The position numbers and the translations under genes are program-made. Positions 43,155 through 51,629 of a DNA stretch of 64,000 bases are shown piece after piece. The notes beneath the pieces are model-generated. The model worked only from the letters and a program-made list of their open reading frames with translations. It searched no databases and was not told the DNA's origin. Origin of the DNA: Kineosporiaceae bacterium (GTDB taxonomy: Bacteria; Actinomycetota; Actinomycetes; Actinomycetales; Kineosporiaceae); contig JAEUJN010000082.1 of assembly GCA_016794595.1 (NCBI GenBank), positions 1 through 64,000 of the forward strand, read 5' to 3'. The stretch's first letter is position 1. Each line of letters opens with the position of its first letter.

Positions 43155-44425
43155 GACCGGTCCTGCGACGGGGCGCTCGCCCCGAGCGTGGCGAGCTCGT
43201 CGAACCGATCCTGGAGCAGCTCGGCCAGGCGGGGACGGACCGACCACTGCCGGGTCAGGTCGTTCAGTTCCGTCACCCGCCGTCGGTACTCCTGCTCGGG
43301 CAGGCCTCCCGGACGTCGCCTCACCCTCAGCAGGGCGTTGCGCGGGGTGTGGCGGGAGTCGACGAACTCGACCACGTCGACCTCGAACCCCACCACCCGC
43401 AGGACGTCCGCACGCAGCGCGTCGGTGAGCACGTCGGCGAACCGCTGGCCCAGGATCCGGTGGCGCCAGATCGCCTGGTAGGGCTCGGGGATCTCGGTTC
43501 CGGCCCGCCGGTTGGCCTGCAGTCGACGCTGGATGTCGTGGTGGCAACAGGGTGCCGCCAGGGCAAGCGGTGTCTGCCACTGCACCGCACGGGCCAGGGC
43601 ATCATCGGTGGCCGTGTCGCAGGCGTGCAGGGCGAGCACCAGGTCGACCGGGGCGGGCCCCGGGTCGGCCGTGGCGATCTCACCGACGCCGAACGCCAGA
43701 CCGTCCAGTCCCAGCTCGGCTGCCAGCCGTGCGTTGCGGGCCACCATGTCCGGCCGCTGGTCGATCCCCACGGTGTGCACGCCGAGCTCGTCCCCCACGC
43801 GCTCGGTGAGGAACCGGTGCGCCGCGAAGGTCAGGTAGGCGTTGCCGCATCCCAGATCCAGCACGTGCACCGGGCGACCCTGGCCACGGGCGGCCTGCAC
43901 GGCGTGGACCACCATCGGTTCCAGTTGACGCAGGAAGGCATCGACCTGGCGGCGCTTGTCGGCGTCGGCACCCAGGGCGTCGAACAGCGGGTCGCCGGGG
44001 TCCAGCAGGCGGTGGCGTTCCCGGTCGTGCGCCCTCGGCGTCGGCTGGACGACCCGGCGCGAGGTGCCGCTGGTGTGGACCTGCGCCTCGCCGCGCTTGG
44101 TCACCCGCAGCTGGACCACCCGGTCGAGGGTCTCGACGAACCAGGTCCCGAACGGCTCGGCCAGCAGGGCATCGACGGCAGCCGCCATTCCCGGCGGGCC
44201 GTGGTTGGTGGTGGTCGGCGTGCGCCCGTCGGTGGTGGTCACCTGCAGGTGACGGCCCGTCTTGAGGTCGACCGGCCGCAGGTCGGCGCGCAGGTGAGCC
44301 GGACTCGCCGCCCGGCGACGGCCGGCAGCCACCGCGCGAACCAGCTGATCGAGATCGCACAGCAGGGGGCGCAACGCCTCCAGTGCGGCGTCCAGGGGTT
44401 CGGGCACCCGCCCATCGTTGCTCAT
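43151..44425 (-). CDS. Class I SAM-dependent methyltransferase
   Basis: Methyltransferase of 424 residues. The SAM site is clear: VLDLGCGNAYLTFAAHRFL (about 190-208), then VGIDQRPDMVARN and LVLALHACDTATDDAL; APCCHHDIQRRL is typical of the Methyltransf_32-like group that methylates RNA or glutathione-like targets. The N-terminal 150 residues are a separate domain (RLLDPGDPLFDALG at its end). Two-gene unit with the exported protein downstream. Target unknown. Confidence 0.85.
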   Translation of the reverse strand: MSNDGRVPEPLDAALEALRPLLCDLDQLVRAVAAGRRRAASPAHLRADLRPVDLKTGRHLQVTTTDGRTPTTTNHGPPGMAAAVDALLAEPFGTWFVETLDRVVQLRVTKRGEAQVHTSGTSRRVVQPTPRAHDRERHRLLDPGDPLFDALGADADKRRQVDAFLRQLEPMVVHAVQAARGQGRPVHVLDLGCGNAYLTFAAHRFLTERVGDELGVHTVGIDQRPDMVARNARLAAELGLDGLAFGVGEIATADPGPAPVDLVLALHACDTATDDALARAVQWQTPLALAAPCCHHDIQRRLQANRRAGTEIPEPYQAIWRHRILGQRFADVLTDALRADVLRVVGFEVDVVEFVDSRHTPRNALLRVRRRPGGLPEQEYRRRVTELNDLTRQWSVRPRLAELLQDRFDELATLGASAPSQDRS

Positions 44426-44449
44426 CGCGCGACCCTCGGGGCGCGCGGG

Positions 44450-45415
44450 TCACTCGACGCGCCAGTCGGCGGCCAGCAGCCGGCGCCACCAGGTGGTCAC
44501 CGCATCGGGGTACACCTCGAGCGCCCCCGGCACCCGCAACCAGGTGAGGATCCGGCCGGCCGGCACCAGCAGGCAGGCCAGGCGGGCCTGTTCGCGCAGC
44601 TCGGCCAGTTCGTCCTGGCCGACCGCGCGGCCGACGAAGGCCATCAGGTAGGCATCGCGCATCACGGCGCGCTCGCCCGGCGTCCCGGGCCGCTGGAGCC
44701 CTGCCCCCAGCGCGGTGCCCAGGCTGGCGAAGGGGTGCGCGAGACTCGCGTCCCCCCAGTCGATCAGCCGCCCGTCGGCGAGCACGTTGCTCGGCTGGAG
44801 GTCGTCGTGCTGCACGGTGGCGGGCATCGCGGCGGTGTCGAGCCGCGCCGCGACGGCGTGGAAGCGCGGGATGAGTGCCCGCACCTCCCGGGCCTCGCGA
44901 TCGGTCAGGCCGTGCGGTTCCCCGACCACGAGCACGTCCTCGCGGGTGGCCAGCTCCGCCAGGGCGCGCCCGGCCTGAACCGGGCGCAGATCCGGGAGCC
45001 CTGCCGCCAGAAGGGTTCCCGGATGCTCGGTGAGCGCCCGCTGGACCTCGGCGTAGCGCAGCAGCATGCTCGTCCAGCCGTCGACGGAGGGGTTCAGGTC
45101 CAGCGTCGGGCCGCCATCGGCCAGCAGCGCGAAGCCGTGTTCGGGCAGCAGGTCCAGCACCGGTGGCGCGGCGTGGGGCGCCAGCGCGGCCAGCACGGCC
45201 AGCAGGCGCATCTCGGGGGCGAAGGGTGGGGCCGCGGCCTTGGCGTAGACCTGCACCGGCGCCGGCTCGCCGCCCTGCGCGGTGACGGTCAGGGCGAGGG
45301 TGGTGGCCCAGGGGTGAGCCCGGCGGACGGCGGCCCCGAGCACCTGCCGCCCCCGGGCCGCCAACGACTCGACGGCCCAGGCGAGCAGGGCGTCGTGGGG
45401 CCAGGCATCATGCAC
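44450..45415 (-). CDS. APH-fold phosphotransferase
   Basis: Kinase-like small-molecule phosphotransferase, 321 residues. Catalytic loop VQHDDLQPSNVL and metal-binding LIDWGDASLAHPF are intact; Lys in VQVYAKAAAPPF is the likely ATP lysine. These features are typical of the general APH family (aminoglycoside, choline, homoserine and sugar kinases). No resistance or sugar cluster is adjacent, so the substrate is open. Convergent-free: it is divergent from the ABC exporter by 77 bases. Confidence 0.85.
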   Translation of the reverse strand: MHDAWPHDALLAWAVESLAARGRQVLGAAVRRAHPWATTLALTVTAQGGEPAPVQVYAKAAAPPFAPEMRLLAVLAALAPHAAPPVLDLLPEHGFALLADGGPTLDLNPSVDGWTSMLLRYAEVQRALTEHPGTLLAAGLPDLRPVQAGRALAELATREDVLVVGEPHGLTDREAREVRALIPRFHAVAARLDTAAMPATVQHDDLQPSNVLADGRLIDWGDASLAHPFASLGTALGAGLQRPGTPGERAVMRDAYLMAFVGRAVGQDELAELREQARLACLLVPAGRILTWLRVPGALEVYPDAVTTWWRRLLAADWRVE

Positions 45416-45492
45416 CGAACCAGCCTAACCAGCCCGATCCGGCAGGTTTCGGGCGGCATAATCGCTACGCCGACCGGCGCCTGCCGGGCAGC

Positions 45493-46479
45493 ATGGTGGT
45501 CATGTCCGCCCTCCCCGACTCCCCGACCGGCCCGGCCATCCAGGCCCGCGGCCTGGTGAGGCGTTTCGGGTCGGGCCCCGCCGCGGTGGAGGCGGTCGCC
45601 GACCTGACGGTCACCGTGGAACAGGGCGAGCGATTGGCCTTCATCGGCCCCAACGGTGCGGGCAAGTCCACCTCCATCAAGATCCTCACCGGCATCCTGC
45701 GTCCCAACGCGGGACATGCTCGGGTGCTCGGGCTGGTGCCCTGGCAGGAGCGCCGACAATTGGCCCGGCGCATCGGCACCCTGTTCGGGCAGAGGTCGCA
45801 GTTGTGGTTCGAGCTCACGGCCCGCCAGACGTTCCACATGCTCGCCGCCATCTACGGGCTCGACCGGGGCACGCAGGTGCGGCGCGTCGCCGAGCTGGGC
45901 GAGCTGCTGGACGCGGCGGACCTGTTCGACGCTCCGGTGCGCACCCTGTCGCTGGGGCAGCGGATGCGCTGTGAACTGACGGCCTGCCTGCTGCACGAAC
46001 CGCAGCTCCTCTTCCTCGACGAGCCCACCATCGGCCTGGACCTGCTGGCCAAGCAACGGCTGCGCGAACTGCTGGTTCAGCTCAACGAGGTGGCCGGCAC
46101 CACGATCTTCCTCACCTCGCACGACGTGGCCGACATCGAACACGTCGCCGACCGGGTGGTGGTGGTGAACGCGGGCCAGGTGATCTACGACGACACCGTC
46201 CCGGCGCTGCGCCGGAACCTGTTGTCCACCAAGCTGATCGACGTGGGTCTGGAACATCCGGCAGCGCCGCTGTCGCTGCCCGGGGTGAGCGTGCTCGATC
46301 AGGGCGAGACCACCCTGCGCCTGGCGGTGGACACGACGGCGACCTCGGTGCGGGAGGTGCTGGACGCCGTCCTGATCGGCTGCGCGGTCAGCGACATCTC
46401 CGTGACCGATCCACCCCTGGAACAGGTGATCTCGCGGATCTACCAGCAGCCGGGGACGCCGGCGGGAGCCGGACCGTGA
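45493..46479 (+). CDS. ABC-2 exporter ATPase
   Basis: ATP-binding subunit of 328 residues. Walker A GPNGAGKSTSIKIL, Q-loop in TLFGQRSQLWF, signature LSLGQRMRCEL (Leu for the usual Gly, a feature of this exporter group), Walker B LLFLDEPTIGLDLL, and switch His TSHDVADIEH. A C-terminal 80-residue domain follows. ATG 45502 is an equally likely start. It couples to the two permeases by 4-base overlaps. Confidence 0.93.
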   Translation: MVVMSALPDSPTGPAIQARGLVRRFGSGPAAVEAVADLTVTVEQGERLAFIGPNGAGKSTSIKILTGILRPNAGHARVLGLVPWQERRQLARRIGTLFGQRSQLWFELTARQTFHMLAAIYGLDRGTQVRRVAELGELLDAADLFDAPVRTLSLGQRMRCELTACLLHEPQLLFLDEPTIGLDLLAKQRLRELLVQLNEVAGTTIFLTSHDVADIEHVADRVVVVNAGQVIYDDTVPALRRNLLSTKLIDVGLEHPAAPLSLPGVSVLDQGETTLRLAVDTTATSVREVLDAVLIGCAVSDISVTDPPLEQVISRIYQQPGTPAGAGP

Positions 46480-47255
46480 CGGCCCGCAGGCTCGCCGTCC
46501 CGCTGCTGACCGCCGGAGGGCGCCTGCTCGCCGACCGCGGCGCCGTCATCGGCGACCTCGGCTTCTACCTGATCGTGACCGTTGTGCTGTCCGCGTTGTG
46601 GCGAGCCGCCGCAGGTCCCGGCGGCGAGATCGTCGGCTACTCCGCCGGCGCACTGACCTGGTACGCCGCGACGTCCGAGGCGGCGATCTGCGCGATCAGC
46701 ATCCGGTTGATCGCCGAGGTGGGCGACGACATCAGCTCCGGTGATGTCGTGACAGAGATGCTGCGCCCGTTGCCGGTGATCGCGGTCCGGCTCTCCGTCC
46801 AGGCCGGGCGCAGCCTCGTCCGGCTGTCGATCCTGGTGGTCGCGGGGGCCGGGTTGTGCTGGATCACGGTCGGTCCGCCGCCCAGTGGCACCGGGGCGCT
46901 GCTCGCCCTGCCCTCACTCGTGCTCGCGGTGGCCGCCAATCTCGTGCTGCAGCACACCGTTGCGGCGGTCGCGTTCTGGTTGCGGGACACGCGCGCCCCC
47001 TGGTTCGTCTACCAGAAGCTGGTGTTCGTTCTCGGCGGCATGCTGCTGCCGCTGCAGGTCCTGCCCGATGCGCTGCAACCGGTCGCCCTCGCGCTGCCGT
47101 TCATGACCATGGCCTACGCCCCGGCCCGGCTGGCCTCGGGCTCGGTGGAGCCCTGGCTGCTGCTGGTCCAGCTCGCCTGGCTGGTGGTGCTGGTGCCAGT
47201 GGTGGTGGCGACCTTCCGGCTCGGGGAGAACCGCGTGCAGGTCGTGGGCGGATGA
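46476..47255 (+). CDS. ABC-2 permease (DUF990/ABC-2 family), first
   Basis: Integral membrane subunit of 259 residues and about six helices, with VIGDLGFYLIVTVVLSALWR, ISSGDVVTEMLRPLPV (the conserved coupling segment) and LVFVLGGMLLPLQVLPD. GTG start overlaps the ATPase stop. Pairs with the next permease to form a heterodimer. Exported substrate unknown. Confidence 0.88.
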   Translation: MTARRLAVPLLTAGGRLLADRGAVIGDLGFYLIVTVVLSALWRAAAGPGGEIVGYSAGALTWYAATSEAAICAISIRLIAEVGDDISSGDVVTEMLRPLPVIAVRLSVQAGRSLVRLSILVVAGAGLCWITVGPPPSGTGALLALPSLVLAVAANLVLQHTVAAVAFWLRDTRAPWFVYQKLVFVLGGMLLPLQVLPDALQPVALALPFMTMAYAPARLASGSVEPWLLLVQLAWLVVLVPVVVATFRLGENRVQVVGG

Positions 47256-48022
47256 GGGGCCTGCTCGCCGTCCTGCGGACCGCGTTGGCGGACGCCCTCG
47301 CTCGTCGGGGCGCCTTCTGGGCACAGATCGTGATGATGGTGCTCAACGACCTGGTGCTGATCGCCTTCTGGTTGATCTTCTTCTCCCGGGTGGACACGGT
47401 CCGCGGTTGGGACGGCCAGCGGGTGCTGGTGCTGTTCGCCGTGCTCGCCACGGGGGCCGGACTGGTGCTCGGCCTGCTGAGCAATTGCCGACGCATCCCG
47501 GAGGCGATCGTCCGGGGACGCCTGGACGAGACGCTCACCCTGCCCGTGCGCCCGCTGCCCCACCTGCTGGTCAGCCGGGTGGACACGATCAACCTGGGCG
47601 ACGTGGTGGTCGGGGTGAGCCTGTTCGCGCTGGTCGCTCATCCCACCCCGTCCCGGGTTGCGCTGTTCGTGATCGGGACCTTGCTGGGGGCCGTGGTGTT
47701 CGCCTCGTTCCTGATCATCGCCGGCTCACTCGCGTTCTTCGTCAACCGGGACGAGCCGGCGGGCCTGGCGTTGCACGCCGTCCTGCTGTTCTCCTCCTAC
47801 CCGGTGGACATCTTCACCGGACCGGCCAAGCTGCTGCTGTACACCGTCGTCCCGGCGGCGTTCGTCGCCGCGGTCCCGGCCCGCCTGGTCGAGCAGCCGA
47901 GTGCCGCCGGAGCGGGGCTGATCCTCGCCGTCGCGGCCGGGTTCGCGGTGGCGGCGTGGGCGGTGTTCACCCTGGGGTTGCGTCGGTACTCCTCCGGGTC
48001 GGTGTGGACCCGAGCGGCCTGA
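47252..48022 (+). CDS. ABC-2 permease (DUF990/ABC-2 family), second
   Basis: Second membrane subunit, 256 residues and six helices: QIVMMVLNDLVLIAFWLIFF, EAIVRGRLDETLTLPVRPLP (coupling segment, parallel to its partner) and LLFSSYPVDIFTGPAKLLL, a motif typical of the DUF990 family. ATG overlaps the upstream stop (ATGA, 47252-47255). Last gene of the exporter. Confidence 0.88.
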   Translation: MRGLLAVLRTALADALARRGAFWAQIVMMVLNDLVLIAFWLIFFSRVDTVRGWDGQRVLVLFAVLATGAGLVLGLLSNCRRIPEAIVRGRLDETLTLPVRPLPHLLVSRVDTINLGDVVVGVSLFALVAHPTPSRVALFVIGTLLGAVVFASFLIIAGSLAFFVNRDEPAGLALHAVLLFSSYPVDIFTGPAKLLLYTVVPAAFVAAVPARLVEQPSAAGAGLILAVAAGFAVAAWAVFTLGLRRYSSGSVWTRAA

Positions 48023-48087
48023 CGAGCGCGCTGTGGCCGGGCCGATCTGACCTTGTCGCCCCACCGGCCTGAGGACAGGATTGACTC

Positions 48088-48441
48088 ATGTCCGGATCCG
48101 AGGAGCGCGCCGTGAACCAGCCCGCCTACGGCTCACCTGGCCCGATCGAGCCGAACGGCGAGTGGACCGTGCAGGACCGGCTGCGCGCGCAGGCAGTGAA
48201 GAACCTGAAGAAGAAGGCCGAGTTCCGCACCCACCTGGTGGTCTACCTGCTGGTGAACCTGCTCCTGGTGGTGATCTGGCTGACGGTGGGCATCTCCAGC
48301 GGGTCGTGGTACCCCTGGTTCATCTTCCCGATGTTCGGCTGGGGCATCGGGCTGGGCACCCACGCCTGGGACGCCTACAAGGGCGAGTCCGTGAGCGAGG
48401 CGCAGATCCGCGAGGAGATGCGACGGATCACCGGCGGCTGA
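48088..48441 (+). CDS. 2TM-domain membrane protein
   Basis: Protein of 117 residues with a hydrophilic N-terminus, the conserved lead RAQAVKNLKKKAEFRTHLVV, two helices (VVYLLVNLLLVVIWLTVG and WFIFPMFGWGIGLGTHAW), and a C-terminal helix EAQIREEMRRI. This matches the 2TM domain often fused to histidine kinases; here it stands alone. It may be a membrane-associated regulator. Downstream gene is convergent. Confidence 0.82.
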   Translation: MSGSEERAVNQPAYGSPGPIEPNGEWTVQDRLRAQAVKNLKKKAEFRTHLVVYLLVNLLLVVIWLTVGISSGSWYPWFIFPMFGWGIGLGTHAWDAYKGESVSEAQIREEMRRITGG

Positions 48442-48473
48442 CCCCTCATGATCGAGTCGTCACCCACGGCTCC

Positions 48474-48776
48474 TCAGGACACCGAGTTGCCCTCGAACAC
48501 CAGCCGTTCGGTTCTCGCCAGCCGACGGCATCGCTCGCTCAGGGCGTGGTAGTCACCGGTGAACCGGGAGCAGAACCGCACCCAGTGGTCGGCGTCCAGC
48601 CATCGGTCGACGACCACGAACCGTCCCGACGGGTGGCCGTCGCGGAACAGCTCGCTGGCCTGGAAACCGCTTCCCCGGGCGAACAGCTCCCCCCAGGGCC
48701 CGTCCGGCCCGTACAGCGCCGTGAACTCGCGCCGATGCTCGGCGTCCACCTCGTACTCCCACACCCGGATGAACAC
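48474..48776 (-). CDS. ABM-like (dimeric alpha-beta barrel) protein
   Basis: Protein of 100 residues matching the antibiotic-biosynthesis-monooxygenase-like ferredoxin fold: FIRVWEYEVDAEHRREFTAL, then PSGRFVVVDRWLDADHWVRF and a final helix-strand. Such domains serve as small monooxygenases or structural dimers. No haem-binding set is evident and no partner is adjacent. Confidence 0.78.
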   Translation of the reverse strand: MFIRVWEYEVDAEHRREFTALYGPDGPWGELFARGSGFQASELFRDGHPSGRFVVVDRWLDADHWVRFCSRFTGDYHALSERCRRLARTERLVFEGNSVS

Positions 48777-48937
48777 CCGGACAGTTCACACCTGCCCCGA
48801 GCCACGCGCCTGTCCAGGCGTGAGGTCCGGCGTCCGGAACCGACAGGGGACGCGCGACGTCGATGTCGGGGCGACCACTCGGCCGCTGTGGATGGCAGGG
48901 TTGGGCGCACCACGGTGAGTCGATCGAGGAGTACGCG

Positions 48938-49726
48938 ATGGTCTTCAAGCGGATGATGCAGGCATTCGGGGTCGGCGGCCCCTCGGTGGACACCCGGCTG
49001 TCCAATCCGAACGCCTACCCCGGCGGGTACCTGGAGGGCGTGGTGCACGTCCAGGGCGGCGATCACGCCGTCGACATCGACTACCTCGCCCTCGGCCTGC
49101 TCACCCGGGTCGAGGTGGAGAGCGGCGACAGCGAGTGGTCGACCGACCAGGAGATCGCCCGGACGCCGATCACCGGACGCTTCGCCCTGGCCGCAGGGGA
49201 GCGCAAGGACATCCCGTTCCGGTTCGCCGTCCCGATCGAGACCCCGATCACCCATGTCTACGGCCAGCCGCTGCGCGGCATGACGATGGGGCTGCGCACC
49301 GACCTCGAGGTCGCCCGGGCCCTGGACAAGGGCGACCTCGACCCGGTCGCGATCCACCCGCTCGCCGCCCAGGAGCGCATCCTGGAGGGCTTGGCACGCT
49401 TGGGCTTCCGGTTCAAGAAGGCCGATCTCGAGCGGGGCCGGATCCACGGCGCTCAGCAGATGCTGCCCTTCTACCAGGAGATCGAGTACTACGCGGCGCC
49501 GCAGTACGCCCGGGCCGTCAACGAACTCGAACTGACCTTCATCGCGACCCCCGCCGCGCTCCAGGTGATCCTCGAGATCGACAAGCGCGGGGGAATGTTC
49601 ACCGAGGGACACGATGCGTACGGCCGGTTCACGGTGGACTACCAGTCCGCCCAGCACACCGACTGGGCGCGCGAGCTGGACGGCTGGCTCCAGCAGGCCG
49701 CCCAGCGGCGCGGCCTGTTCTTCTGA
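48938..49726 (+). CDS. Spo0M-like sporulation-control protein
   Basis: Cytoplasmic arrestin-like protein of 262 residues. The start at 48938 follows GAGGAG. Family features: VFKRMMQAFGVGGPSVDTRL, GGYLEGVVHVQGGDHAVDI, RTDLEVARALDKGDLDPVAI and a C-terminal EIDKRGGMFTEGHDAYGRFTV. Spo0M homologues are widespread in actinobacteria, including non-sporulating ones, so this does not prove sporulation. Confidence 0.9.
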   Translation: MVFKRMMQAFGVGGPSVDTRLSNPNAYPGGYLEGVVHVQGGDHAVDIDYLALGLLTRVEVESGDSEWSTDQEIARTPITGRFALAAGERKDIPFRFAVPIETPITHVYGQPLRGMTMGLRTDLEVARALDKGDLDPVAIHPLAAQERILEGLARLGFRFKKADLERGRIHGAQQMLPFYQEIEYYAAPQYARAVNELELTFIATPAALQVILEIDKRGGMFTEGHDAYGRFTVDYQSAQHTDWARELDGWLQQAAQRRGLFF

Positions 49727-49765
49727 ACCCGGCGGCCCGGGCTCACCGCGAACCGGCCGGTGCGA

Positions 49766-50251
49766 TCAGGCGGCCAGCAGCTCGTCGATCTGCCCCAGGG
49801 CAGCAGTCATGCCCTCCTCCATGCCCATCTCGAGCAGCTGTTGCATGGCCTCGGCACTGGCATACCGGCTGCGGATCGTCATCACGGTGCCCGAGCCCTG
49901 GGGCTCGAGCCGGACCTGCACCGTGGTCACCGGCAGCTCGCGGTTCTCGTTGCCCTGTTCGTCGGAGAAGCCGTCCTCGAACTCGAGGCTGCCCGGTGCC
50001 TCCACGGTCAGCACGCGCCACCAGCCGTGGTACTTCTCTCCCTCGGGGCTGGTCATGTAGTAGCTGACCCGCCCGCCCGGGGCCAGGTCGTGATCGACCA
50101 CGGTCGCCGGGTAGGTCGGCGGTCCCCACCAGCGCTCGAGCTGGCGCGGGTCGGTCCACACCTGCCAGACCCGGTCCACCGGGGCGGTAAACTCGGCGGT
50201 GATGGTCATGCTCAGGTCGTCGGGGTTCTTCTCGACAACGGTCACGGTCAT
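49766..50251 (-). CDS. AHSA1/START-like (SRPBCC) protein
   Basis: Protein of 161 residues with the AHSA1-type START fold: MTITAEFTAPVDRVWQVWTD, PRQLERWWGPPTYPATV (typical tryptophan pair), GGRVSYYMTSPEG, and the long terminal helix. Its start overlaps the arsR stop (ATGA, 50248-50251); ArsR-AHSA1 pairs are a common small operon, where the START protein probably binds a hydrophobic inducer. Confidence 0.9.
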   Translation of the reverse strand: MTVTVVEKNPDDLSMTITAEFTAPVDRVWQVWTDPRQLERWWGPPTYPATVVDHDLAPGGRVSYYMTSPEGEKYHGWWRVLTVEAPGSLEFEDGFSDEQGNENRELPVTTVQVRLEPQGSGTVMTIRSRYASAEAMQQLLEMGMEEGMTAALGQIDELLAA

Positions 50252-50589
50252 GCTGGGTCTCCTCGGTCGGGGTCGGCGAGCAGCTCGTCGATGCGGTCGA
50301 CTCGCTGCCGCCAGCGGATCTCGAGCTGGTCGAGCGCCTCACGGATCTCGTGGACAGCGGCGGGGTTACCCCGAACCCGCTGTTCGCGACCCTGCTTGCG
50401 CTTGACCACCAGGCCTGCTCTCTCCAGGACGGCAACGTGCTTCTGGACTGCGGCAAAGCTCATCGGGAACATCCGGGCAAGTTGGGAGACGGAGTGCTCA
50501 CCGGTCAGGGTCAGGGCCAGGATCTCCCGGCGCGTGCCGTCGGCGAGCGCCCCGAACAACAGGTCCGCGTGCCCAGAATCTACAACCAT
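50248..50589 (-). CDS. ArsR-family regulator
   Basis: Winged-helix repressor of 113 residues: LLFGALADGTRREILALTL, SVSQLARMFPMSFAAVQKHV and EQRVRGNPAAVHEIREALD. Metal-binding Cys residues are absent. ATG 50589 lies inside an inverted repeat and 8 bases from a -10 element, favouring it over the upstream in-frame 50616. Forms an operon with the AHSA1-like gene. Confidence 0.9.
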   Translation of the reverse strand: MVVDSGHADLLFGALADGTRREILALTLTGEHSVSQLARMFPMSFAAVQKHVAVLERAGLVVKRKQGREQRVRGNPAAVHEIREALDQLEIRWRQRVDRIDELLADPDRGDPA

Positions 50590-50603
50590 TGAGTTGTACG
50601 TTA
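50581..50603 (-). promoter_or_regulatory. arsR operator and promoter
   Basis: Inverted repeat TACAAC-CATTGA-GTTGTA (50581-50598) spans the start codon. TAACGT on the minus strand (50598-50603) is a TANNNT -10 eight bases before the ATG, so the mRNA is nearly or fully leaderless. Binding of ArsR here would block its own transcription. Confidence 0.6.
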
Positions 50604-50681
50604 TGCCCTCGCCCATCCCGGGGCAACCCCAGGCAGGCTCAGCCCGCGCGCGGCGAGCCGGCCTGCGCCACGATGGGGGCC

Positions 50682-51068
50682 ATGACGCAGCGGAACGTTC
50701 TCGGCGGCGAACTCGAGCCCTGCGGCAGCGACCCGATGACCGGGTTCTTCCGCGACGGCTGCTGCACCACCTCGGCGCAGGACCTGGGCAGCCACACCAT
50801 CTGCGCCGTCGTCACCACCGAGTTCCTCGCCCATCAGCGCAGCATCGGCAACGACCTGATCACCCCGATGCCCGCCTACCACTTCCCCGGGCTGGTCCCC
50901 GGCGATCGCTGGTGCGTCACCGCACGAAACTGGGCCCGGGCCTACGCGGACGGCGTGGCCGCACCCGTCGTCCTGGCCTCGACCAACGAGGCGGTGCTCG
51001 ACCTGGTGCCACTGGAGGCGCTGCGCGCGCACGCGGTCGACGTCCCCGCCGACCCCAGCTCTCTGTGA
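50682..51068 (+). CDS. DUF2237 protein
   Basis: Conserved small cytoplasmic protein of 128 residues. It matches DUF2237: NVLGGELEPCGSDPMTGFFR, DGCCTTSAQDLGSHTICAVVT, and DRWCVTARNWARAYADGVAA, with conserved Cys pairs. Function of the family is unknown. GGGGGCC precedes ATG 50682; ATG 50673 is an alternative. Its stop overlaps the next start. Confidence 0.88.
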   Translation: MTQRNVLGGELEPCGSDPMTGFFRDGCCTTSAQDLGSHTICAVVTTEFLAHQRSIGNDLITPMPAYHFPGLVPGDRWCVTARNWARAYADGVAAPVVLASTNEAVLDLVPLEALRAHAVDVPADPSSL

Positions 51069-51613
51069 GTGAGCTGCGCACCCCCCGGTTGTGGTTGCGG
51101 CGCTGGCGTGAGGAGGACCGGGCACCCTTCGCGGCCATGAATGCCGATCCCCGGGTGATGCGGCACTTCCCCGCCCCGCTGGACCGCCAGGCCAGCGATG
51201 CCCTGCTGGATCGGATCGAAACCCATTTCGAGACCTTGGGTTTCGGGCTCTGGGCGGTCGAGGTGACCGGCGACGCGCCTGCGAGCGGGCTGATCGGGTT
51301 CACCGGGTTGATGCCGATGCCGGTCGGAGTCCCCGGCGCCGGCGGGATCGAGATCGGTTGGCGCCTGGCGGCTCACGCCTGGCACCGGGGCTACGCCACC
51401 GAGGCGGCGAGCGCCGTCCGCGATCTCGCCCTGGGCGAGCTGGGGCTGGACGAGCTGTGGTCGATGACCGCCGTGCTCAACCGGCCATCCCGAGCGGTGA
51501 TGCGACGGCTCGGCATGGACCACCACGCCACGTTCGAGCACCCCGCCCTGCCACCCGGCCATCGCCTGCGCCCCCACGTGGTCCACCACCTGAGCCGCGA
51601 CCGAGAACGCTGA
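51065..51613 (+). CDS. GNAT-family N-acetyltransferase (RimJ/RimL-like)
   Basis: Acetyltransferase of 182 residues from a GTG overlapping the DUF2237 stop. RimJ-like layout: LRTPRLWLRRWREEDRAPFA, GFGLWAVEVTG, IEIGWRLAAHAWHRGYATEA (acetyl-CoA pyrophosphate loop HRGYATEA) and NRPSRAVMRRLGM. Substrate (ribosomal protein or small amine) not determined. Confidence 0.9.
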   Translation: MSELRTPRLWLRRWREEDRAPFAAMNADPRVMRHFPAPLDRQASDALLDRIETHFETLGFGLWAVEVTGDAPASGLIGFTGLMPMPVGVPGAGGIEIGWRLAAHAWHRGYATEAASAVRDLALGELGLDELWSMTAVLNRPSRAVMRRLGMDHHATFEHPALPPGHRLRPHVVHHLSRDRER

Positions 51614-51629
51614 ACAGCGCTCGATCACC

